Assembly: GCA_012064415.1 (NCBI GenBank)
Contig: SSNU01000050.1
Coordinates: 84,993-148,992, forward strand
DNA length: 64,000 nt
Direction: 5' to 3'
Origin: Gyrodactylus bullatarudis
Lineage: Eukaryota > Platyhelminthes > Monogenea > Gyrodactylidea > Gyrodactylidae
In this document: positions 10,135 through 21,200 of the stretch, in pieces
How positions within the stretch are numbered: position 1 is the first letter of the stretch
Layout: every line of letters starts with the position of its first letter
Notes under the pieces: model-generated
Told to the model about the DNA's origin: nothing
Database searches by the model: none
What the model saw: only the letters and a program-made list of their open reading frames with translations
Position numbers and translations under genes: made by a program

Positions 10135-13100
10135 CTAGCTGAAACACAGATATTCATAGAGTTCCTTTGAGAATTCGTATTCTGAATTCTTGTCACCGTG
10201 GTCATTGATTGATTTCAAGTCTGAGATAGTCTTGAGATTCTCGAGCCATTGGCAAAATTCTTCACCGATTCCCTTGCGGAATATTTCATCTTCTTTCATT
10301 GCCTTTAATGAGGCTGAAAAACTTTCGGGTAGCTTGGGAACGATGGCGGGGTCTTTGGAGTTGAAATATTTTGGCTCCAACTTTCTACGGATGCCATCCA
10401 TTCCGGCGACAAGTGTCGCAGCCATTACAAGATAAGGACATGAAGCAGAGGATGGACTCCTATTCTCAATGTAGGTTCTTTCTTTACTAAAGTTTTTAAC
10501 ACGTATCGAAGAAAATCTATCGTCAATATTCCAGTTACAGAGGTCTGGTGCCAAGGCCCTGTGTAAGCGTCGATAGCAGTTTATTGTAGGCGATGTTAAT
10601 GCAGTTATGGCTGGCAAATGTTCTATTAAACCCCCGATCCAATGTCTGCATAACTCAGATAATCTTTGGGAATCTTAAATAAATAGTTATTAGATGTACT
10701 TTGGAAAGACTGACTCAGTCTGACTCACCATTTTCATCATAAAAGGCATTTTCATTCTGATTATCAGATAACCACAAGGAATGATTATAATGACAGCCAG
10801 TAGAGGTTTCCGAATCATAAAACGGCTTTGTCATAAATGTCGCAAACATGTCATTCTGTTTGGCAATCTCCTTGATCGATTGTTTGAGGATAAAATAGTT
10901 ATCGGCAGACTTGATGCCAAATTCTGGCAACAATGGCATCTCAATTTGGCCCGGTCCATTCTCAGTCATAAAATCTTGGATTTTAATGCCAATATGGGAC
11001 ATGTTCTGGTCGACTTCAACAAAGAAATCTTCATATTTCTCCACTTCATAGGTTTTATAGAGTTCCACCCCCTTGTGGAATGGTTCAATGAGTTTCTTCT
11101 CCGAATGCCTGTTACCATGGATATCTTCTATATTCTTATTTTTTAGCATTGTAAACTCTGGCTCAAACGATGAGTACAAGACAAGACCATATTCATCCTT
11201 TAACTTTTGCAAAAGGTTTTTGCAAATCGTTCGAGGATACTCTTTCATGATTTGACCGTCTGGCCATTTAAAGTCGCACAAGACAGAACAAAATCTCATC
11301 GGTGAAGTCTTTGGCAAATATGGTACATTCAACTTGGTCAGCCATGGGAGAGAGTGTAATGTCTCAGGATCTGGGACTAGATATCCATTGCCAAAGTTGA
11401 AATTTCTGACTTTATCATGTTTATACAGCTGAAAATGATAAATATTGATTTATAACAAGGAAATATAAATATATTTTAGTTATCTATAAATAAGTATAAA
11501 GATAGCCGACAAAATATAAGATTTATAAATTTAGTTTCTTCCAATAAAACTATTGAACAAAAATTGAAAGGTTTTCATTGTCAAAAAAATCTCTTGCTTT
11601 CTTGGTAGAAACCAAATTATTGATAGGAAAAGAAGAAAATGAAGCGAAAAACCAAACAAAAAATGGAGAATTTGATTAAATTCAAATTATTCTCCTACAT
11701 TCGTTCATATGGCTATGAAAATAAGTTTTTGTCCTTCAAATTTTCATCGTTTTACCACTACAGAAGGAACATCAGACAGGCAAATAGAGGGAGATAGTTA
11801 ACATAGAGAGATGCGAGTCTGGTTTTTTATTATTTTTCGATTCAATTGATTGCTCAATGAATATAAATCATCAATTCGCTTGATATTTACATTGAACTGA
11901 TCGGACTTGATCTATGAAAAGATGATTCTCATGATGGGTACAGAAGAATTATTTTTTTCTATTTAAAGTACAAAAAAAAACAAAATTTTACTTTTTTGCA
12001 TATTTGATTCCCTCTTGTTCTGTTTGTAATATATATTTACAGCTGTTCTGATTCACAGAGATCTAATGAAAATATTTCATTGAAAATTCCATTAAAGATA
12101 AAATAAAAAATCTCTTTTTTCATCAAGATTTCGAATATCGAATTGATTAAGTATACTGTAAATTCTTTAAATTTGCATTTCTTTTTTACAGTACTTTACT
12201 ATACTATGACAAAGGGTTTCCATGATGTCATAAAATATAGAATAAAGTCCATGAAAATAAGTTTATTTGCACTTTTCTATTAATTCTAATTGAGATCTTT
12301 AGTTTGTTCACCCAATCTGTCAGTTATTAAAAAAAAAGATTAGAGAACTTTTATTTCATGTTGTGAAGAGAAGACATACTTTTTCAATCAACACAATAAA
12401 ATTATAAGAAAGTATTACTCTGATTCTACTTTCTTTTAAATAACTCGTACAATATACAGTCGGAACCGAAACTCGATGGCCACCCCAATCCGAAGAAATT
12501 AGAGCGCAATAAAATTTTATAAGGAATTCATTGGTGCATTCAGTTTTCCGTTTAACTCGCCTTTTAAGGGTATATTTTAGAAGTACGAAAAATTGAGTAT
12601 TTCAAGCTTTATTGCCAGGCTCAGAGAGGTTTTAGAGAGTTTAAAACCATCTGAGTATATGAAAGACAAGTTCCTTTTTCATAGGAACATTAAAGTTTCT
12701 CTTCAAACTTTGAAGTTCAAAGGCACTCTAAAAAAACCTTTTTTATGTAAGTCTACTTGTAAGCGACCGATAAAAATCAGGGTTTTGGATCACATAGTAG
12801 TAAATTTTATTCAGAATTGAAAAATCTATGCATTTACGTTGAAGAGAGTCTCATTTCCTTGTAGGATGTTCAATTATTAACTATTACTATAAACAGAAAA
12901 GGGCTTGACACGAATTGAAATTTAAATCTACTGAATAGGAGGGCTTATAAAGAGGTTAATCAATTTCGAAAATCAAGGGATTGGATCTATTTTATCTTTT
13001 TTCTGATCAGTAGTTCATTTAAATTACATATCGGACTATTTTTAAGGTTAAACAGGCGATAATAAGATTCCCAAATTCATTACCCATAAGTAAGTGAGAT

Positions 13101-13351
13101 ATTCTCAAAAAATATCAAATATGTAGATGTAATAAAAGAGCGTTATTTAGTAAGTAAATACTCACCTCAAATCTGGGTCCAAATCCTATAATTCCACAAT
13201 AAATATCACATTGATTCTTCACAAGTCGTTCTGCTTGATCTTTTGAGATTAACTTGGTCATATGATGACCATTGAGGTCACAAAAGGACATTCGAATATA
13301 ATCATATTCTATGAGTTTATCAAGGAATTGTTTCTGTTCGTCAGAAAGCAT
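10135..13351 (-). CDS. Glutamine-synthetase-like protein (lengsin/GS-I type)
   Basis: Three exons on the minus strand: 13351-13166, about 11410-10729 and 10673-10135; about 468 aa. The first exon (MLSDEQKQFLDKLIEYDYIR) carries the N-terminal GS beta-grasp start. Catalytic-domain motifs follow: FEPEFTML, ENGPGQIEMPL, TGCHYNHSLW, INCYRRL and ENRSPSSASCPYLVMAAT. The length and these motifs fit the class-I-like GS group that includes vertebrate lengsin, not the shorter GS-II of animals. Several metal- and glutamate-binding positions survive (E in EPEF and GQIE, H in NHSL, R in ENRSP), yet the fingerprints are divergent, so glutamine synthesis is not assured. Lengsin itself is regarded as non-catalytic. 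The 5' border of exon 2 is the weak point: the strong acceptor at 11430 breaks frame, while 11411 keeps it. The second intron is 55 nt. Confidence 0.85.
12454..12485 (+). repeat. Second solitary terminal repeat
   Basis: Partner of 8119-8150 in inverted orientation; begins ATACAGTCGGAACCGAAACT. It lies within the large first intron of the GS-like gene. Any element it began would extend rightward, but no transposase remains. An ORF of 75 codons at 12593-12820 has no recognisable domain. Confidence 0.55.
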
Positions 13352-13737
13352 TACGTTTTATCTGTAACAATTATCCAGCCTTTCTAGTTGTTAATAAAAA
13401 TTCATTTCTATGTTATAAGTTGGATTGGCTGTTTCAACCAATAAGAAACGAGCTTCAGCAAACGATCAATCGGAATATACTAGACTAGACAATAATAGCG
13501 TTATATAATCCTATTGATAGACAAGTGTTCATATGGCTCTATTAAACGATTTTGCCCTAAATACATTCTTCCCTTGTTCTATAGATTGTACATTGAACGC
13601 ATAATATAATAATGGGGATAAAAAATTTCCTTCTTGATGAAGAAGATAGTTGAAAGAAAATTGAAATCAGATATTTTAAATAGAAAAATTTTTATAGGAA
13701 TATTAATTGAAAGGAATTAACAAATCTGCAGAATAGA

Positions 13738-14058
13738 TTAATAAACATTAACCATTCCATATATGAAGGTCCAAAACAAAATAAACGTTGTAAGCTCCCC
13801 AGCTATTCCATTGAATAATAACACAGATATTGACGGAACAAATTTGTTGGGATTGTTTCCAGCTTTGTATAAAAGTAGCGCAGACATGAGCAGCGCCGAA
13901 AAGAAATAGAATATGAATCCAGAAATACCAGTTAACCCAAAAATACCAGCTACAGCTCCTGCAATGGCTGCCGAGGATGATCTACAATGACCAATTGTAA
14001 TAAAGTTATTTTGCAAAGCGTTTGCATTGTAATTTGGTTTATTTTCTTCATTAATCAT
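13738..14058 (-). CDS. EMC6: ER membrane protein complex subunit 6
   Basis: Intronless ORF of 106 aa against about 110 aa in human EMC6. It contains the family core AAIAGAVAGIFGLTGISGFI and ends in FILFWTFIYGMVNVY, which matches the conserved C terminus (LFWTFLYGMVHVY type). Three hydrophobic segments lie at about 28-46, 51-66 and 84-104. EMC6 is a core transmembrane subunit of the EMC, which inserts tail-anchored and multipass proteins at the ER. The ATG at 14058 is divergent from the DHHC gene, 128 bp away. The single-exon structure is short but all conserved blocks are present. Confidence 0.95.
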   Translation of the reverse strand: MINEENKPNYNANALQNNFITIGHCRSSSAAIAGAVAGIFGLTGISGFIFYFFSALLMSALLLYKAGNNPNKFVPSISVLLFNGIAGELTTFILFWTFIYGMVNVY

Positions 14059-14186
14059 TTTTAAATGTCTGTATTTAGATAAATAAATACATTTAAACTT
14101 TTTACAAAATCTTTTTACTGATCAAAATCGAGAAAAGTTAAATTCAAATTTTATCAATTAATGAATCATTAATAGTGAAGATTTCA
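14059..14186. promoter_or_regulatory. Shared 128-bp upstream region of EMC6 and the DHHC gene
   Basis: The start codons of two divergent genes lie 128 bp apart, so both promoters and both 5' UTRs must fit here or overlap. AT-rich with no clear TATA box or initiator. Inferred from spacing only. Confidence 0.4.
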
Positions 14187-14906
14187 ATGAATCTGATGCT
14201 CTTCAATAACCAAAAATTTCTCAGTAAATCTCAAATATTTATATATGTTTTCGTACTATTCTACATTCTTGCATTTTACATAATCATCCTTCCGAATTTT
14301 GAATTCACTATGAAACTCATATACGGAATAGTTGGTTATTTTTTTTAATTTTTAGATTTTCACTTTCACATTTGCAGTTTTTCTATTCTGCATGCTTACA
14401 GCATCAGTGACCAAAGCTTACCAGGAATCTTCTGAAGAACAAACTAGTACTTATTGTGCTCTGTGTAAATTCTTTGTGTATGTTGAAATATAATTTTATC
14501 TCGATAGTAAAGACAACGAGACTAAGCATTGTCGTGTATGCAACGCGTGCATAGTCTCATACGACCATCATTGTTCTTGGATTAACAATTGTGTAGGCTA
14601 TAAGAACTACGGATGGTTTCTATCCACAGTCACATTCGGAGCATTGTTGGCAATTTTTTTTTCAATTCTAAACATGATCTCCATATTTCTGGCATACGAG
14701 AACATCCCAAATGTAAGCTACATCAGAATATCCTTCATGATTTTAATTTCCTATCCGGTTGTTACCCTTTCAATGATTTTAATTCAACTGCTGTCCTTTC
14801 ATTTTTACATTCGTAAGTTAGATTTGGAAGATGATGTACTTTTCTTTTAGGCCTGAGAAATATCTCCTCCTATCAATTCATAAAGTCTTTGCCAAAGATT
14901 GCCTAG
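14187..14906 (+). CDS. DHHC-type palmitoyltransferase
   Basis: Four exons: 14187-14330, 14356-14477, 14508-14812, 14851-14906; 208 aa. The product has the DHHC topology: TM1 (about 17-36), TM2 (about 49-70), the cysteine-rich domain with [31 protein letters not shown], then TM3 and TM4, and a short cytosolic tail. The catalytic Cys of DHHC is intact. Family role: S-acylation of proteins at Golgi, ER or plasma membrane. Introns are tiny: 30 nt (14478-14507) and 38 nt (14813-14850). Intron 1 is ambiguous: 14331-14355 (25 nt) and 14335-14377 (43 nt, with a better TTTGCAG acceptor) both keep frame. The spacing between the first CxxC and HC is one residue longer than the usual nine. Alternative borders would cost the second Cys of CxxC. 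It is smaller than most DHHC enzymes, with minimal termini. Confidence 0.88.
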
Positions 14907-15218
14907 TATCCTACGTATTGCTTAGTGACGATGATAGGTCGTCATAGAGAAATTGATTGTGATAATTACCTCAATTAGAAGAGAAAACAGTCATTGGACA
15001 GACACAGCAAGAGAACATTGCAATGTTTCAATTTAAAAAAATAATATTTCTGTATTATAGTACCACAATGATTATTGCATAAATTAAATTTGAATGAAAA
15101 CTCGGTAGAGTATCAGGAGTGCTTTTGGTTCATTATTCTGAAAAGTAGTTGTCCCAAATGACAGAGGGTGACGTGTAGACACGGTATAGCAATAGGTTTG
15201 ATACGAATAATACTATAG

Positions 15219-18200
15219 TCATTTTTCAATAAACTCTGGATGCATGATATCAATTGTAGGTTGACTGGCAAGAAAATACTGATAGCTCTGGTGTATCTGA
15301 TTTGCATTGTTAGCATTTAATAATACTGATATTTCTTCTTGAATAAAAAGAATATTTAACAAATATAATGAGATATTAAATTTGCTATCAGAAATTTATT
15401 GGATTGGACATTAATATATTATTTTACCTAACTACTTTAAAGTGTATTGTTGAATTATAAATATATATTTCAAAACTACTTAAAATTGGGAAAGAAGACG
15501 AACTTAATATCAGTAGACAAGCTAATGTCTAAGTTAATTAGATTAGTTTCAATTGAAGCTAAGATAGTTAAATCGGCGTTAACAAAGAAACTTCGAACAT
15601 TAATTTATCATTAAAAATACACGCTTATATGAGAAATTTGATATATTATTGGTGTATGCTCAATGTTGAAGGTCATCTCCATTGATTAAATCAAGGTTTA
15701 ACACATTAAAAAGGCAGCTTGATTCTGATTGGTTGAGACCCCACACGCATAATTCGCAAAAAATTTCACCGAACTTTTTTCTAAGCGTTACCTAAAATTA
15801 CATTGGCCATTGTATTGATTTGCTATAGAAAATTAAACCATGAGTCAAAAATAGAAACTAACCGATTTTATGAGATTTTTTCTCATCATGTTTGTTAATA
15901 AAGTTATCGGTGACATTGGAATCGTCATAAATTTCCTGGAGGTAATACTTCAAGTGATCCCTCGTTAGACCTACATCAATATCTGAGCACAATTTCATTA
16001 AAAGCTGGAAATGTACGAATAGATTAATAATAATAGGAAAATTGGAAGCTAAGCGTTACTTACGGATGAGGATGCTGCAATTCTATCTTTTATTGGCCCA
16101 GGATAGAAGAGCATTGCTAGGTGAATCAAGAGACGTCTAAAGTCGACAAAATCACTCTATATCATTAAGAATGTGAATTATTAATTATTTCATGAATTCA
16201 TCTACATTCAGCTAGCTAGTGGGTAGTGTATTTTAACCATGAAATGATCTTGGTGAAAAACGAGTATAGACAAAGAAAAATCAATAAATTGATAAAAAAA
16301 CGTATGCACCTCCTTGAATTTCATATCCTTGAATAAGAAGGATTTATCATATGAGCAAAAACTGTAGAACTCTATATATTATTTTAGATTTTTCAATTAA
16401 TTTCACTATGAAAATTTAATTTCTAGCTCGACATCTTTTCAAAATACACTTAAATATAATAGTAGTAATATATGAGAACGTGGCTGGGTCAAATTTATTA
16501 TTCAATCATGGATTAGTGAAACTGAATAAAAATGGTTGGAAAATCATGATGCATTAATCGGTGATAATATATTGTCAGATATTGTCTGCAGTTAGACGGA
16601 AATATATGAAATATATTTTAATGAATTTAATTTAATGACTTTACACTGAGTGATTACTTGAAAATTGTTTCCAGGTTTTGATTAATAAGATTAATAGACT
16701 CCAGCAATTCCAGACGTTCAAGTACCATAGAATAGTCAAGTACCCTTTTTCAATAGAGAGAGAGTCTATCCGAGGTATTGAAAACTCAGGAAAATTAATT
16801 CTACATTATCAAGATTTTATTATGAAACAAAACAGTTCTATTATTGATCAAAAAAGAGAGTTTAAACTTGTCATCTATAGAGTGACAAGATAAATGAGTT
16901 CTTTTGCTTGTTAAACCAATCAAGGGCCATAGCCGTGTGTATACCAAAATATATTACGATTACTTGAAATTTCTGCTTTTACTACAAATTGAGCACCATT
17001 ATAAACAGTTTGCTTATTAATCTTTTCAAAAAGGAATTTCTTGATGAAATTACTTTTTAGAAATGGAGACACAAGAAAAGTATCGAACAAAATTCTGCTA
17101 TTAAAAGGATTTCAGATACAGTTGAAGATTAAATTGCAATTTTTAATGGATATGTTACAGTATGTTACCTTTGAATCAGTATATTTATAAATAAACTAGT
17201 TTAAGTATTGAGCCAGTACGAAATCAGTATAACCTTTGAATAAATTCTTTCTCAAAAGTTTCACTGATATAAAAACACATAAAACACTATTTTCGACCTA
17301 ACCCTTCAAAAATGGCCAATTAAAGCTAGCCAAAACTATATTCATAGATTTGAATTCATTTATGTTTCATTAAATTATCAAAGATGTTTCAGGATGATGA
17401 TTTTAAAGCTAAGAATAATTTTCATGATTACTTGGAACAAAAACTGGAAATTCTCTCATCTTCGTAAGTCGTATCAAGTTCTTACAGAACGCTAAAACAA
17501 GAAAATCAATTGATTAATATCTCTTAAAGCGATATGATGTGCTGATTGTTGATGGAAGAGAATGGCGTATCTCAGCAAGGGATGAAGATAACGGAAAAAT
17601 ACTTAAGACATAAAAAAAATATTATCAAGACTGCTCAATCGAAATTTCGATACAAAAGAATTTCATTTTTTTATTAATCAAAAAAATAATTTTTTTGGAG
17701 AGAATAGAATATAAGATATAAATTGAATCTAGAGAGTAAATTCAGTGAAAGCTTTGAGAAAGTATATATTCAAAGGGTACACTGATTTCGTAATGGCTCA
17801 AAACTTAAACTAGTTTATTTATAAATATACTGATTCAAAGGTTATACTGTAACATATGCATGATGAGTCCGATTCAGAGATTCTTTAGAGTAGTAATACA
17901 AAATCTTATTTTCCACGAACAATGTTCCATGCCTTAATCAAAGATTGATGTTTAATCCGAAAAAAACACATTTTCGAAAATCACAATGAAGAATCTTCAT
18001 GTTCTGATTTACAAAAATCTTATTTTCCCCAAAATTTTCCTAATTTCCTAGGAATCTCCTTAAACATGCAAAAAAGACTCAATTTTTACTATCAGCCCAA
18101 TTTTTTTCAAAAATGTTTCAAAAACTTTTCAATCTTAATTTTGTCATATCTCGTAGTAAAATTCATTGAAAAAATCTTGGCGCGTGTTCAAAAATTGACT

Positions 18201-21200
18201 ATTTTACAATCGAGATTTTGTATATCAGAACAAACTCGAAAAAATGCTCAGTTTTCGATCATCTTCAAAATGAGATTAAGGCTGATAAAATTTGAAAAAA
18301 TTGGCCTACTCTAATAAAGATTATCTTGAAATTTTAGATAATTTACGATTTGAGATTTCAAAGGGAAAGGTATATAAATTATATAATATAATACAGTGAG
18401 AATTTAAAAATCTTCTTTTAATTACCTCGTTTAAATGCACCAAAATCTGACAGTTGAGATTCGACAAATTTTTCATGTTCTGATATAAAGCTAGTTAATA
18501 TGAAGATGGGAATTTAAGATTTTTACAAAATTCTCAATTTTTTCATCAAGAAACCAAATTTGATCAGAGATTTTTTGGAATCTAGATCATGAGGCCCTCT
18601 CTCACGATACAGAGAAAATAAATTTAGAAGAAAAATCATTTTTTAAGGAAAATACGGTAAATTTAAAATCTTGAAGTGGCGCCAAATTCCCATTTTTTTG
18701 AACTTAGTCAAAGTAATCAAATATGCTGAATCTGGTTTTGAGAATCACCCCATAATCGTGTCAAAATCAAATTTTGAATTTTTCACCATTTTCCCTACTT
18801 GAAAGTCGATGTAATTTGATATTTCAAGATCCCAGAAAAATGACGAATTTAACAAAACTTTAATAAAGATAATTGGTTTTTTTGTCTCATTGTGATCCTA
18901 AAAATCAACTTCTGATCACTCTCTCACATTGAAATCAACAAAAAATTTCAACTCAAAGTCCAAAAATATGTGAATCTGGCGCTACTTCAAGATTTAAAAT
19001 GACCGTAGTTTCCTTAAAAGTTGATTTTATTTCTAAATTTTGTTTCTCCGCATCGTGAGAGAGGGCCTCATGATCTAGATTCCAAAAAATCCTGATCAAA
19101 TTTGGTTTCTTGATGAAAAAATTGAGAATTTTGTAAAAATCCTAAATTCCCATCTTCATATACACTCATACTAGGTGTACAAATCATCAAAATTTACCTA
19201 ATTTCCCAGGAATTTCTTTCAAAAAGTGAAAAAAGACTCAACTTTTATTATTAACACTATTTTTGTTCATAATGTTGCAAAAACTATTCAAGAAACCGCA
19301 ATTTTAAAAAGTTACATGATTCTTCAGAACAGTTCAAGAAAATCAAAACTCTTCAGATCTAATTTAGAAATGAATGTTTCAACTTTGTAACAAAATTTAG
19401 ACATTGTCTTCTATTGCTTCGGAAAAACAGGAAAGAATAGGCCTTTCTTGTTTTATTGGTGATTTCTGTACATTTACTGATGTCTCGTTTTCACGCTAAT
19501 AATCAAAACTCACGTTGTCCTTAAGAAAGAAATTCAAAGCTTCGTAGGTAGATACGTTGGTTTTTTTGAGTTCTCGATAGAGTTCAACCTCATCAAGATT
19601 TCTGGTACCAGTATTCCCGAGTAGAATTTGCAAATTACCGAAATGAAATTTTCCTTCAGCAGATTCAGTTTCGTATTTACCACTGGAACAAAAATAAAAA
19701 TACAATGATTGATTTTTACATTCATGTGTGGAGCTACTCAAACAAACAAGTTTTTATATATTTTTAAATGTATGCGATTTGAACTCTTTTAATTGAGGAT
19801 AATTAACAACAATAAAGGTAATTAATATGAAGATGGGAATTTATGATTTTTACTAAATTCTCAATTATTCCATCGTGAAATCGAATTTGATCTGGAATCT
19901 AGATCAAAAAAAATCAATTGTTAGGGAAATTATGGCATATTTCAAATCTTGAATTAGCGCCAAATTCCAATTTTTTTAAACTTTGAGTTAAAAAATTTTG
20001 CTTTTGATTTTAAGAATACTAATAAGAAAAGAAAACTGTTTAGAAAATTTTTGATAAACTCGTCATCAAAATTTAATCGATTTTCGAAACTGACCAAAAA
20101 ATAAATTTTCACACGATAATGGGGTGATTCTCAAACTACTGATCCAGCAAGTTTGATTTCTTTGACTAATCTTGATCCTAAAATTCAAATTCTGATCCCT
20201 CTCTCTCATTTGAAAATCAGGTCAAAAATGAGAATTTTGGCGCTATTTCTCGTTTTGAAATATGCCAAGTTCACAATGAATACGAGATAAAATTATTTTT
20301 TAAGATTACTACTCTAAAAGATCTTAGCCATAAGTGGACAATTTCCTGAGAGACTATTTTTCTTCTTTGGAGAGAAAAAAAAAGGTTTCAAACTAGCTCA
20401 GGAATCTAAAGCTAATTGGTATGGAGTTGGGAATATACGATTTTTACTAAAATCTTGATTTTTTTCATCAAAAATTCGAATATGTTAAACAATTTTTTGG
20501 AATCTTACTCACGTTGTCCACTTTTACGAATTGGAGAAAGGAGTTCTAAAAATATGATCATTTTTCAAATTTTGATTTGGCGCCAAAATCCCATTTTTTC
20601 GATCTAGAAATTTTCATTGATTTCAAAAGGAGAAAGCGATCAAAAGTTTATTTTTCGGATCACAATAAGAAAAAGAAGTCAAACATGCTGAATTTGTTTT
20701 ATTGTTTGCGAGTCGATTTTTGAATTTTTGATCATTTTCACTACTTAATTTAATACTTAAATTAATGAAATTTCAACAAAGCGAAATCTCTCGAAGATGG
20801 TGGATCTGTGGAGAATTTAATGTCTATATTCGGCTTTCTCGTCTTATTGTGATCCAGAAAACAAATTTTTGATCACTTTAAAATCAGTAGAAAATTTCAG
20901 TTCGAAAAAATGGGATTTTGGCGCGAAATCGAAAAATGATGATATTTTTCATGAAAATAATTATTTTAGAATTCCTTTCTTCAATTTTTTCTATTTTCTA
21001 TTTTGCCAAGTATACAATGAACACGAGATTACTACTTTAAAAGGTCAATGTGTGATTGGCCAAAAGTGAACAATTTCCTGAGAGATTATTTTTCCTCTTT
21101 GGAGAAGAGACTAGCTCAGAAATCTATAATCTGGGGAATAATTATGTGGTGAAATGTGTCCTTATCATATAAACAGAATTATTAGATCATGATATAGCAA

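Noticed and set aside
11411..11430. TTTTCAG acceptor at 11430 for exon 2 of the GS-like gene.
   Set aside because: It breaks the reading frame with exon 1; the weaker AAAG at 11411 restores it. cDNA would decide.
12593..12820. 75-codon ORF following the solitary transposon end in the GS-like intron.
   Set aside because: No transposase motif, no homology recognised, and length not significant in this composition.
17859..17885. ATGATGAGTCCGATTCAGAG resembles the hammerhead ribozyme CUGAUGAGUCC core.
   Set aside because: No matching GGAC-GAAAC strand or closing helices follow at the right distance, so this is probably chance in AT-rich DNA.
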